From Myxococcales bacterium (GTDB taxonomy: Bacteria > Myxococcota > Polyangia > Polyangiales > Polyangiaceae), in contig PLXW01000189.1 in the NCBI GenBank assembly GCA_003151595.1, forward strand, positions 483 to 7,550: 7,068 nucleotides of DNA, given 5' to 3'. The translations under genes and the position numbers were made by a program. Position 1 is the first letter of the stretch, and each line of letters starts with the position of its first letter. The notes beneath the pieces are model-generated. The model was given only the letters and a program-made list of their open reading frames with translations, had not been told where the DNA came from and made no database searches. Of the stretch, positions 1 to 5,633 are shown piece by piece.

Positions 1-638
1 CCCAGCGACCAGATGTCCGCGCGCGCGTCGACCTCGCGCGCCGACGCGAACTGCTCCGGCGCCATGTAGAGCGGCGTCCCGATCAAGTGCTCGGTGGTGG
101 TGAGCTTCGCGTCTTCGGCTTGCGGCGCCTTCGAGATTCCGAAATCGATCACCTTCGCGATCCGCTCCGCACCTTCACGCGCGAGAAAAATGTTCGACGG
201 CTTCAGATCGCGATGCACCACGCCGAGCGCGTGCGCCTCCGCCAGCCCTTCGCATGCTTGCGCGATGAAGCGCGTCGCTTCCCCGATCGACAGCGGCCCG
301 CGACGATGCAGCTCTTCGTCGAGCGCGTGCCCTTCGAGCAGCTCCATCACGAGGAACATCGTCCCCTCCGGCGTCGCATCGACGTCGAACACCTGCGAGA
401 CGTGCCGCGATCGCACCTTGGCGATCGCGCGCCCTTCGCGCTCGAAACGCGCGAGGTCGCCCGGCGTCCACAGCGCCCGGCGCAGCACCTTGATCGCCAC
501 GGGCCGTCGCAGGCGGAGATGCTCGCCCTCGTAGACGTACGCCATCCCCCCCTGGCCGAGCAGTCGCACGATGCGATACCGGCCGACGAGCACCTCGCCG
601 GGCGGAAAAAGCTCGCTCTGTGACGTGAGCCCGACCAT
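1..638 (-). CDS. Eukaryotic-type Ser/Thr protein kinase, N-terminal part (cut by left edge)
   Basis: Hanks-type kinase that would phosphorylate Ser/Thr of target proteins in the cytoplasm. The visible 212 residues hold nearly all the catalytic motifs: glycine loop GQGGMAYV (28-35), VAIK with the ATP-binding Lys50, the probable helix-C Glu68, catalytic loop HRDLKPSN (142-149, Asp144), metal-binding DFG (165-167), activation segment ending in GTPLYMAPE (187-195), and DIWSLG (207-212). No key residue is missing, so it should be active. The rest of the C-lobe and any sensor or transmembrane part lie outside the window. I chose the ATG at 638 because it puts about 20 residues before the GRYRIVRLLG kinase start; the frame stays open upstream to another ATG at 704. 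No clear Shine-Dalgarno precedes either. It is divergent from the lipoprotein at 703. Family is certain; substrate unknown. Confidence 0.95.
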   Translation of the reverse strand, partial: MVGLTSQSELFPPGEVLVGRYRIVRLLGQGGMAYVYEGEHLRLRRPVAIKVLRRALWTPGDLARFEREGRAIAKVRSRHVSQVFDVDATPEGTMFLVMELLEGHALDEELHRRGPLSIGEATRFIAQACEGLAEAHALGVVHRDLKPSNIFLAREGAERIAKVIDFGISKAPQAEDAKLTTTEHLIGTPLYMAPEQFASAREVDARADIWSL

Positions 639-702
639 CGATCGAAGGCTACCGAAGGTTGCGCCGTCCAGCGCATCCAACGCACAATGCCAAAGAGGCA
701 CC
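639..702. promoter_or_regulatory. Divergent intergenic region between kinase and lipoprotein
   Basis: These 64 bp must carry start signals for both flanking genes unless the kinase starts at 704. Visible elements: a direct repeat CGAAGG at 643-648 and 653-658, spaced 10 bp (one helical turn); AGAGG at 694-698, four bases before the plus-strand ATG, a usable Shine-Dalgarno that supports the 703 start; and a weak CACAAT at 683-688 that could pass as a -10 but has no good -35. Promoter positions are therefore uncertain. Confidence 0.35.
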
Positions 703-1740
703 ATGCGCGCGTTCGTCGCCACCGGTTTGGCCATCGGCACGCTGATCATCGCGTGCGGGAGCAGCAACAGCGGTCCATCGCCCGGCTCGCCAGGCGGATC
801 GTCGAGCGGCTCCGGCTCGTCGAGCGGCTCCGGCTCTTCGAGCGGGAACCCCGGCGTCACCAACGGCACGTCACCCACGATCGGCGGCTGCGCCATCTTC
901 CCCGCCGACAACCCCTGGAACACGCGCATCGACGACACCGGCAAGTTCGCCGTCCACGCGATGTCGGCCACCTACCTCGCGAACATGAGCACGTCGTCGC
1001 ATCTCCATCCCGACTGGGGCGATTGGTCGACCGACCACTACGGCATCCCCTGGCAGACGGTCCCCGCGACGGAAGCCACCGTGCCCATGAGCTTTCTCTA
1101 CGCCGATGAGAGCGATCCCGGCCCGTACCCATTCCCTCCCGACGCGAAGGTCGAAGGGGGATCGAACTCGGGCGGCGACCAGCACGTGCTCGTCCTCGAG
1201 ACGGGCAAGTGCATCCTCTATGAGACCGACAACAGCAACTATGCGAGCTCCGGCTGGACCTGCGATTCGGGCGCCAAGTTCGACCTGAGCTCCAACGCGC
1301 TCCGTACCGACGGCTTCACGTCGGCCGACGCCGCGGGGCTCCCGATCTTTCCCGGGCTCGTGAAGCTGAGCGAGGTGCAGGCCGGCAAGATCGAGCACGC
1401 GATTCGCGTCACCGTCAGCAAGACGCAGCAGGCGTACATCCACCCGGCGGTGCACGCCGCGGGGAGCAAGGACGCTTCGCTCCCGCCGATGGGTCTGCGT
1501 CTTCGAATGAAGGCGAGCACCGATACGTCGAAGTTCACGGGCCCCGCGCTCGTCATCGTCACCGCGCTCAAAGCGTACGGCGTGATCGTCGCGGACAACG
1601 GATCGAGCTGGTACATCAGCGGCGACAGCGACGACGGTTGGACTCCGTTGATGGACGACCTGCTCACGCAGCTCGACAACGTCCATGGCAGCGACTTCGA
1701 AGCCGTCGAGACGGGGCCGCTCTCGACCGCCGGGCTGTGA
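703..1740 (+). CDS. Lipoprotein of a conserved secreted family (NPWN / YADESDPGPYP type), unknown function
   Basis: Predicted outer-surface or periplasmic lipoprotein of 345 residues. The short N-terminus ends in a lipobox IIAC with Cys18, followed by a Ser/Gly-rich tether (about 19-51). The globular domain begins near Cys63 and shows NPWN (70-73), YADESDPGPYP (133-143), a Gly/Asn-rich turn leading to DQHVLVLE (159-166), NALRTDGFTSADAAGLP, HPAVH (247-251), PPMGLRLRMK and ADNGSSWYISG (297-307), ending near GSDFE. From memory, this motif order recurs in secreted proteins of actinobacteria and other bacteria that are annotated only as hypothetical; I know no assigned activity. The conserved acidic and His residues could form an active site or sugar-binding surface, but that is a guess. 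The start at 703 is supported by AGAGG just upstream and by the signal peptide; the frame stays open further upstream to 571, but that extension has no signal character and overlaps the kinase gene. Confidence 0.9.
   Translation: MRAFVATGLAIGTLIIACGSSNSGPSPGSPGGSSSGSGSSSGSGSSSGNPGVTNGTSPTIGGCAIFPADNPWNTRIDDTGKFAVHAMSATYLANMSTSSHLHPDWGDWSTDHYGIPWQTVPATEATVPMSFLYADESDPGPYPFPPDAKVEGGSNSGGDQHVLVLETGKCILYETDNSNYASSGWTCDSGAKFDLSSNALRTDGFTSADAAGLPIFPGLVKLSEVQAGKIEHAIRVTVSKTQQAYIHPAVHAAGSKDASLPPMGLRLRMKASTDTSKFTGPALVIVTALKAYGVIVADNGSSWYISGDSDDGWTPLMDDLLTQLDNVHGSDFEAVETGPLSTAGL
802..845 (+). repeat. 18-bp tandem repeat encoding a Ser/Gly linker
   Basis: About 2.4 copies of an 18-bp unit (TCGAGCGGCTCCGGCTCG) encode SSGSGS repeats in the tether behind the lipidated Cys of the 703-1740 lipoprotein. 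Copies differ by one base in the part seen. Such in-frame repeats can change length by slippage and so vary the distance of the domain from the membrane. Confidence 0.8.
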
Positions 1741-1759
1741 AATCCGAGCCGTGAAATGC

Positions 1760-1805
1760 GAGCGCGCGCGCTGGATCGCGTTCGCGCAGCGCGAGCGTGC
1801 TCTTT
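1760..1805 (+). terminator. Candidate terminator hairpin after the lipoprotein gene
   Basis: The left arm, 1760-1773 (GAGCGCGCGCGCTG), pairs imperfectly with the right arm, 1787-1802 (CAGCGCGAGCGTGCTC), around a 13-nt loop. It is followed by only three T residues (1803-1805), 20 bp after the stop codon of the upstream gene. The position fits a terminator, but the short T run and the generally GC-rich surroundings make it weak. Confidence 0.35.
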
Positions 1806-1863
1806 CCCTGCGCTTCCTTTCGCGGCGTGTGTGGGGAAAATAGGGCATTACCGCCAATGCGAG

Positions 1864-1892
1864 TTGAGAACGCGAGCGCTCACTCACATTAT
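1864..1892 (+). promoter_or_regulatory. Candidate sigma-70-like promoter for the P450, possibly leaderless
   Basis: TTGAGA (1864-1869, 5 of 6 to TTGACA), then a 17-bp spacer, then CATTAT (1887-1892, 4 of 6 to TATAAT). This is the best-spaced housekeeping-type promoter I found. Transcription would begin about 6-8 bases after the -10, at roughly 1898-1900, which coincides with the ATG at 1899. The absence of a Shine-Dalgarno before that ATG fits a leaderless mRNA. This is inference from sequence only. Confidence 0.4.
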
Positions 1893-1898
1893 CGAACG

Positions 1899-3266
1899 AT
1901 GAGTAACGCGGTCGCCGTGCCGGTCCCGATTCATCAACCGCCGCGCGTTCCGGGGCTCCCGTTGATCGGCAGCTTGCTCGATTTCAGACGCGACCGATTC
2001 GGTCTCTCGCTGCGCATCGCGCGCGAGCAAGGTGAGCTCGCGCGCATGACCATGGGGTTCTTCAACCTCCTGATGGTGTCGTCGCCCGCGATCGCTCACG
2101 AGGTTCTGGTGGAGAAGGCGGACGCGTTCAAGAAGAGCGCTGGGCTCTCCATCTTCGCGCGCCCGCTGCTCGGCGACGGCTTGCTCACGAGCGAGCGTGA
2201 CGTTCACAAGCGGCAACGCCGGATGATGGCGCCGGTCTTCGCGCACAAGCGAATCGCCAGCTACGGCGACGTCATGGTGCAGAAGACGGCGATCGCCGCG
2301 AAGAGGATCGCCAGCGTCGGCACCACCGATCTCGCTGAAGAGATGATGCGCCTCACGCTCGACATCGTCGGCAAGACGCTGTTCGACGCTGAGCTCGCGG
2401 GCGATGCGTCGACCATCGGCGATGCTCTGACCGTCGCGATGCAGCAGATGATGAACGCCCTCATCCGTCTCGTGCCGCTGCCGCCGATCGTCCCGACGCC
2501 GGGCAACTTGCGGATGCGTCGCTCGGTGAAACAACTCGACGACGTCGTCTACTCCATGATTCGCGAGCGGCGCGCGTCGGGCGTCGATCGCGGCGACATG
2601 TTGGGGATGCTCCTCGCCACGCGCGACGCTGACGATCACACCGCGCTCTCCGATCGTGAAGTGCGCGACCAGGCGATGACGATCATGCTCGCCGGCCACG
2701 AGACGACGGCGAACGCGCTGGCGTGGACCTTCTACCTGCTCGCCAGGAATCCGGACGTGCGCGCGCGCGTCGAGCGCGAGGTCGATGCGGTGCTCGGCGA
2801 TCGAAGCGCCACGGTCGAGGATCTCCCGTCACTCCCGCTCACGCTTCAAACGCTCAAGGAAGCGATGCGCCTCTATCCGCCGGCGTACGTGCTCGGCCGC
2901 GCCGCCAACCGCGACGTCACCGTCGGCGGCGCCGAGGTCTCGCGCGGGCAGGTCGTGCTGGTGAACGTCGCCGGCATTCATCGCCGCCCCGAGGCCTTCG
3001 CCGATCCGGAGCGCTTCGATCCCGATCGCTTCACGCCCGAGCGCGAGAAGAAGCTCCCGGCGCTCTCGTACATGCCGTTCGGAGCCGGCCCGCGCGTGTG
3101 CATCGGCAATCACTTCGCGCTCATGGAAGGGCATCTCATCCTCGCCACTCTCGTGCGCCGCTTGCGATTCGATCTCGTCTCCGACGCCGTGATCGTCCCC
3201 GAGCCGCTCGTCACGCTGCGACCCAAAGGGGGCGTGCGCGTCAGGGTTTCCGAGCGGGCGGCGTAG
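1899..3266 (+). CDS. Cytochrome P450 monooxygenase
   Basis: A complete 455-residue soluble bacterial P450, a haem-thiolate enzyme that would insert one oxygen atom into an organic substrate using electrons from a ferredoxin/reductase pair. Visible in order: the proline-rich N-terminal hinge PPRVPGLPLIGSLL, the I-helix oxygen-activation motif AGHETT (265-270), the K-helix EAMR (Glu321, Arg324), the meander FDPDRF (373-378), and the haem-binding loop FGAGPRVCIG (394-403) with the axial thiolate Cys401. All essential residues are present. The start at 1899 gives a normal P450 N-terminus; the frame is open back to 1797, but that stretch has no P450 character and would cross the probable promoter. 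There is no transmembrane anchor, no fused reductase and no redox partner in the window. The substrate cannot be read from the sequence; fatty acid or secondary-metabolite hydroxylation are the usual possibilities. Its 3' end overlaps the small minus-strand gene by 26 bp. Confidence 0.97.
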   Translation: MSNAVAVPVPIHQPPRVPGLPLIGSLLDFRRDRFGLSLRIAREQGELARMTMGFFNLLMVSSPAIAHEVLVEKADAFKKSAGLSIFARPLLGDGLLTSERDVHKRQRRMMAPVFAHKRIASYGDVMVQKTAIAAKRIASVGTTDLAEEMMRLTLDIVGKTLFDAELAGDASTIGDALTVAMQQMMNALIRLVPLPPIVPTPGNLRMRRSVKQLDDVVYSMIRERRASGVDRGDMLGMLLATRDADDHTALSDREVRDQAMTIMLAGHETTANALAWTFYLLARNPDVRARVEREVDAVLGDRSATVEDLPSLPLTLQTLKEAMRLYPPAYVLGRAANRDVTVGGAEVSRGQVVLVNVAGIHRRPEAFADPERFDPDRFTPEREKKLPALSYMPFGAGPRVCIGNHFALMEGHLILATLVRRLRFDLVSDAVIVPEPLVTLRPKGGVRVRVSERAA

Positions 3267-3396
3267 ACGAAGGGGCGCCGGTGGTCACAGTCTGATCGAT
3301 GCGCGTCCCGGGCCGCGTGCACAGATACGCGAGGCCCATGAGCGCGAGGACGATCCCGAACGCGACGAGGAAGCGCGACGACGACATCGCGCGCAT
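3241..3396 (-). CDS. Small single-pass membrane protein (51 residues)
   Basis: Unrecognised small protein. It has a short basic N-terminus (MRAMSSSR), one hydrophobic helix (FLVAFGIVLALMGLAYLC, 9-26) and a Thr/Ser/Pro-rich tail to residue 51. That suggests a membrane anchor with the tail outside, or a lipoprotein-like signal with Cys26 (AYLC is a poor lipobox). Codon third positions are almost all G or C, as in the neighbours, which supports real coding. The ATG lies 15 bp after the stop of the S53 protease on the same strand and in the same frame, so the two are probably co-transcribed. An in-frame ATG at 3387 is an alternative start; neither has a strong Shine-Dalgarno. The last 26 bp overlap the 3' end of the P450 gene on the other strand. 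Function unknown; a helper or anchor for the protease is possible from position only. Confidence 0.6.
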   Translation of the reverse strand: MRAMSSSRFLVAFGIVLALMGLAYLCTRPGTRIDQTVTTGAPSSTPPARKP

Positions 3397-3411
3397 CTTA
3401 GTCGCGAGCTC

Positions 3412-5007
3412 TCAGTGACGTCGACGGCGACGCGCGACGATCCCAACGCCGCCGAGCGCGATCATTGCCGCCATCTTGCCGAGCGGATCCGAAGCGCCGG
3501 GAACGGCGCACGCGCAGCTCGCCGCGGCGGGGAGGCTGCCGTAGCTCCGGGGCCGCGTCGTCGTGCCGTCGCCGGTGTCTCCGGACGTGTCTCCCGATCC
3601 CGTGGCGGACGTACCGCCGGTCGAGGCGCCGCTTCCGTCACCGCCGTTCCCGTTCCCGGTTCCATTCCCGCTTCCGTTGCCGCCGCTCGTGGTCGTCCCC
3701 GCGTCGCCGGGGGTCGATGCCGATCCCGAGTCGACGCCCGCATCGACGACCGGCGGAGCGGCGAGCTTCAAGAGGGCGGCGCCGTTGGGAGTGCCCCAGC
3801 CGGTCGGCCCGTCGAAGCCCGCCATCGAGACGCACTGATAGTCGTTGTTGCATGCCGACCCGCCTTGCGGATCGTTGCTCCCCGACGTGATGTCGAAGAA
3901 CGCGGTGGTGTTCTTGTAAACGAAGTCGGCGCCCGACTTCTCGAGCCCCAGCAGCACCAGCGCCGACGCCACGATCGGTGAGCTCGCGCTCGTTCCGCCG
4001 ACGACCTCCCACTGCCCGGCGTCGTACGTGGCGACGCCCGTCGCGGGATCGGCCACCGCGGAGACATCGGACTCCATGCGCATCGCGCAGTTCGGATCCT
4101 TCTGGTAGCTCGGCTTCGCGATGTACCCGCTGCACCCGCTCCCCGTTCCGCCCCCTTGCGCGTAGGCCCATGCCGTCTCGGCCCAGCCGCGCGTCGATCC
4201 GGATTTGGTGAGCGTCGTTCCGCCGACGGCGAGCACGTAGGCCGACGTCGCGGGGTAGCTCGCGCCGTAGCCGCTGTCGCCTGCGCTCGCGGTCACGAGG
4301 ATGCCGGGCTGGTGGTAGTAGGCCTCCTCGCCGGAGACGGTGTTGTCTTCGTTGCCGCCATAGCTGTTGCTGATGGCCGACGCGCCGAGCTTCGCCGCGG
4401 TCGTGAGCGCGGCTTCGAAGTTCGCGTTCGCCTGATCGTCGTTCGTCTCGACGAGGAGGATGTGGCAGTCAGGGCACACGGCACTGATCATCTCGATGTC
4501 GAGCATGATCTCTCCCTCCCAACCGTTGGCGCCTTTGCCGTCGGTGGGCGGGTAGTTCGTGTCGCCGTTCTGGCTGACCTTCTTGAAGCAGCCGTTGGCG
4601 GTCGTGCACGCCGAGAGTCCGTACTGCGATCGGTAGGTCGCGAGATCGCTCTCGGCGTTGGGGGCGTCGTAGGCATCGACGACGGCGACGATCTTCCCCT
4701 GGCCCCCCGACGTGGGCAGCGCGTATGCCCCGCGAATGTCGGCCGGGGCCAGCCCTTGCGGCGCCGCTCCGTTCGCGAACGGCGTTCGAAGCGCGAGGCC
4801 GTTCGTGTCAGTGACGACCTTGGCCATGCAGTGCTTGTGACCTGGGCCGTGGTCACAGAGGTCGATCGTGGGAACACGCGTGATCTGCGCGATCGCCGCG
4901 CGGTCGGCGCTCTCGTCGTTCGCGTCGGCGCGCGCCGAGCTCGCGAAGAGAACGAGAGGAGCGGCGACGAGGAGCCACGATCGATTCAGCGCGCGATTGG
5001 TTTTCAT
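3412..5007 (-). CDS. Secreted S53 (sedolisin-type) serine-carboxyl peptidase with MYXO-CTERM-like tail
   Basis: Extracellular endopeptidase of the sedolisin family, which typically works at acidic pH with a Ser-Glu-Asp triad. Of 531 residues: Sec signal peptide with cleavage after ARA (27/28); a short pro-segment (28 to about 95) with Cys51/Cys60 instead of the long activation domain of kumamolisins; catalytic domain from AYALP. Catalytic residues: Glu166 and Asp170 in EIMLD, oxyanion Asp244 in SAGDSG, nucleophile Ser340 in GGTSASSP. A C-terminal calcium site is likely around FFDIT (370-374) and GFDGPTGWGTP (398-408). Next comes a Gly/Asn/Thr/Ser linker (about 421-486), then a Cys motif (498, 500), a hydrophobic stretch and RRRRR, resembling the myxosortase-processed MYXO-CTERM signal. 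The start is fixed by GAGGG six bases upstream. It probably feeds on external protein or degrades prey protein. The downstream membrane gene is likely in the same operon. No key residue is missing. Confidence 0.95.
   Translation of the reverse strand: MKTNRALNRSWLLVAAPLVLFASSARADANDESADRAAIAQITRVPTIDLCDHGPGHKHCMAKVVTDTNGLALRTPFANGAAPQGLAPADIRGAYALPTSGGQGKIVAVVDAYDAPNAESDLATYRSQYGLSACTTANGCFKKVSQNGDTNYPPTDGKGANGWEGEIMLDIEMISAVCPDCHILLVETNDDQANANFEAALTTAAKLGASAISNSYGGNEDNTVSGEEAYYHQPGILVTASAGDSGYGASYPATSAYVLAVGGTTLTKSGSTRGWAETAWAYAQGGGTGSGCSGYIAKPSYQKDPNCAMRMESDVSAVADPATGVATYDAGQWEVVGGTSASSPIVASALVLLGLEKSGADFVYKNTTAFFDITSGSNDPQGGSACNNDYQCVSMAGFDGPTGWGTPNGAALLKLAAPPVVDAGVDSGSASTPGDAGTTTSGGNGSGNGTGNGNGGDGSGASTGGTSATGSGDTSGDTGDGTTTRPRSYGSLPAAASCACAVPGASDPLGKMAAMIALGGVGIVARRRRRH
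3415..3519 (-). other. MYXO-CTERM-like C-terminal sorting signal of the S53 peptidase
   Basis: Residues 497-531 of the protease have the three-part layout of the MYXO-CTERM signal known from myxobacteria: a short Cys motif (SCACAVPG), a hydrophobic helix of about 14 residues (MAAMIALGGVGIVA) and a terminal arginine cluster (RRRRRH). In the known cases the tail is processed and the protein is left attached to the cell surface. The hydrophobic stretch here is on the short side. Confidence 0.75.
3640..3680 (-). repeat. Short Gly-Asn codon repeat in the protease linker
   Basis: About 40 bp of near-repeated six-base units (GGNAAC read on the coding strand) encode NGSGNGTGNGNGG, residues 444-456, between the catalytic domain and the sorting signal. 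It is probably a flexible spacer. The simple sequence may be prone to in-frame length change. Confidence 0.65.
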
Positions 5008-5013
5008 TGTCGG

Positions 5014-5018
5014 CCCTC
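5014..5018 (-). promoter_or_regulatory. Ribosome binding site of the S53 peptidase
   Basis: GAGGG on the minus strand, six bases before the ATG at 5007. It decides the start: the resulting N-terminus is an ordinary Sec signal peptide (Lys/Arg, hydrophobic core, ARA). Confidence 0.75.
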
Positions 5019-5056
5019 ACGTTCACAAATGACTCGGTGGTCAGTGTGGGCAAGGG

Positions 5057-5093
5057 AAACCCGACACGAAATCCGCTTGGATTTAGCGGGTTT
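5057..5093. promoter_or_regulatory. Nested inverted repeats, candidate operator of the S53 peptidase
   Basis: The outer arms AAACCCG (5057-5063) and CGGGTTT (5087-5093) are perfect complements. Inside them AAATCC (5069-5074) and GGATTT (5079-5084) are also perfect complements around GCTT. Read as half-sites, there are four copies of AAAYCC: two forward, 12 bp apart, and two reversed, 9 bp apart. The block lies 50-86 bp upstream of the protease ATG, is more AT-rich than its surroundings and is outside any gene I accept. This is where a regulator of the protease would be expected to bind. No convincing -35/-10 pair is visible beside it. Confidence 0.5.
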
Positions 5094-5123
5094 GGAAACT
5101 TCACCGCGCAGGGCGGGGAGATG

Positions 5124-5154
5124 GATCGCGCGGTCATCCACCGCGCTCGCGATC
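5124..5154 (-). terminator. Hairpin just after the 85-residue gene
   Basis: A perfect 7-bp stem, GCGCGGT (5128-5134) with ACCGCGC (5140-5146), around a 5-nt loop, with flanking GATC on both sides (5124-5127 and 5151-5154). On the minus strand it begins three bases after the TAG at 5158-5160. There is no T run behind it, so it may be a mRNA-stabilising or Rho-type end rather than an intrinsic terminator. Confidence 0.35.
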
Positions 5155-5157
5155 GCG

Positions 5158-5415
5158 CTACTCGTCGAGCGTCGTGCGACGAAGCACGCGAAGAGGCTTC
5201 ACGACGCGCTCGTCGATCGTCGTGCTGGCGAGCGGCTCGAGCACGTCGCGGATCGCGCGCACGTTGGCGTGAAGGTTCACGACCACCTCGGCGAGCTTCC
5301 GGATCGTCGCTTCGTGCGTCGCGATCATCGTGAGCATCGCGTGCGCGGCGTCCGCGCTGTCGGTGGACTCTTGTCGCGCATGTCGCGGCGCGGTGCGTTT
5401 CTTCTTCGCGGCCAT
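5158..5415 (-). CDS. Small basic helical protein (85 residues), unknown function
   Basis: Not recognised. The protein opens with a Lys/Arg/His-rich segment (MAAKKKRTAPRHAR), then has a long predicted helix from about residue 22 to 61 with regular Ile/Leu/Val spacing (ATIRKLAEVVVNLHANVR), and ends with an Arg-rich segment (VVKPLRVLRR). No signal peptide or membrane helix. This could be an oligomerising helical or nucleic-acid-associated protein, but no family motif proves it. I chose the ATG at 5415 because GTGGGGAG lies directly upstream; the frame is open to an ATG at 5541, but that extension is an Arg/Ser/Pro-rich string typical of non-coding GC-rich frames. It is on the same strand as the protease, with 150 bp between, and faces away from the lipoprotein at 5634. 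Confidence 0.7.
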   Translation of the reverse strand: MAAKKKRTAPRHARQESTDSADAAHAMLTMIATHEATIRKLAEVVVNLHANVRAIRDVLEPLASTTIDERVVKPLRVLRRTTLDE

Positions 5416-5591
5416 CGCTCCCCACGTTCGCGTCACGGCGCGCGCGCGTCCACTTTTTGGAGTTTCTCGCAGAGACTCGCGTCGCGTGGGGGCCGCACAC
5501 CTGACTCGCGGCGTGCTCGATCTGGATCGTGGACTCACCACTCTCCAAGGCCTGACTGGAGTTTTCCTTCCGCTATTTCCGCAAACTTCCC

Positions 5592-5618
5592 GTGAGATCG
5601 GCCATCGGTCTCACTTTT
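5592..5618 (+). promoter_or_regulatory. Terminator-like hairpin in the leader of the lipoprotein gene (candidate attenuator or operator)
   Basis: GTGAGATCG (5592-5600) pairs with CGGTCTCAC (5606-5614) over nine base pairs (one G-U) around the 5-nt loop GCCAT, directly followed by TTTT (5615-5618). This is the form of an intrinsic terminator on the plus strand. There is no plus-strand gene between 3266 and this point that would need one, and it ends only three bases before the Shine-Dalgarno of the 5634 gene. It may therefore be a leader attenuator or translation-controlling hairpin, or a DNA dyad bound by a repressor. Confidence 0.5.
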
Positions 5619-5621
5619 GCT

Positions 5622-5628
5622 GAGGGGG
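5622..5628 (+). promoter_or_regulatory. Ribosome binding site of the 5634 lipoprotein
   Basis: GAGGGGG with five bases to the ATG at 5634. It fixes the start and agrees with the lipoprotein signal peptide that follows. Confidence 0.75.
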
Positions 5629-5633
5629 TAGGC

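Larger units (their letters stand above)
5416..5633. other. Divergent intergenic region
   Basis: This region of 218 bp lies between the 85-residue gene (minus) and the lipoprotein (plus) and must hold both promoters. I found no convincing sigma-70 pair on either strand. It holds a small imperfect hairpin (5543-5547 with 5557-5561, followed by TTTT), the strong hairpin at 5592-5618 and the lipoprotein ribosome binding site. The large plus- and minus-strand open frames crossing it look like shadows. Confidence 0.6.

Noticed and set aside
871..1887. 338-residue open frame on the minus strand opposite the first lipoprotein
   Set aside because: Arg/Ala/Gly/Val-rich shadow; the plus-strand frame contains the conserved family motifs.
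1884..2699. 271-residue open frame on the minus strand inside the P450
   Set aside because: Arg/His/Asp-rich antisense string opposite conserved P450 sequence.
5458..5564. Direct repeat TGGAGTTT at 5458-5465 and 5557-5564
   Set aside because: Eight bases, two copies 99 bp apart with unrelated flanks; likely chance.
5543..5565. Small hairpin CTCCA/TGGAG followed by TTTT
   Set aside because: Only five base pairs with a nine-base loop; too weak to call a terminator.
4156..5595. 479-residue open frame on the plus strand opposite the protease
   Set aside because: Arg/Val/Ala-rich string without domain motifs, antisense to a protease with a full catalytic set; a typical shadow in GC-rich DNA.
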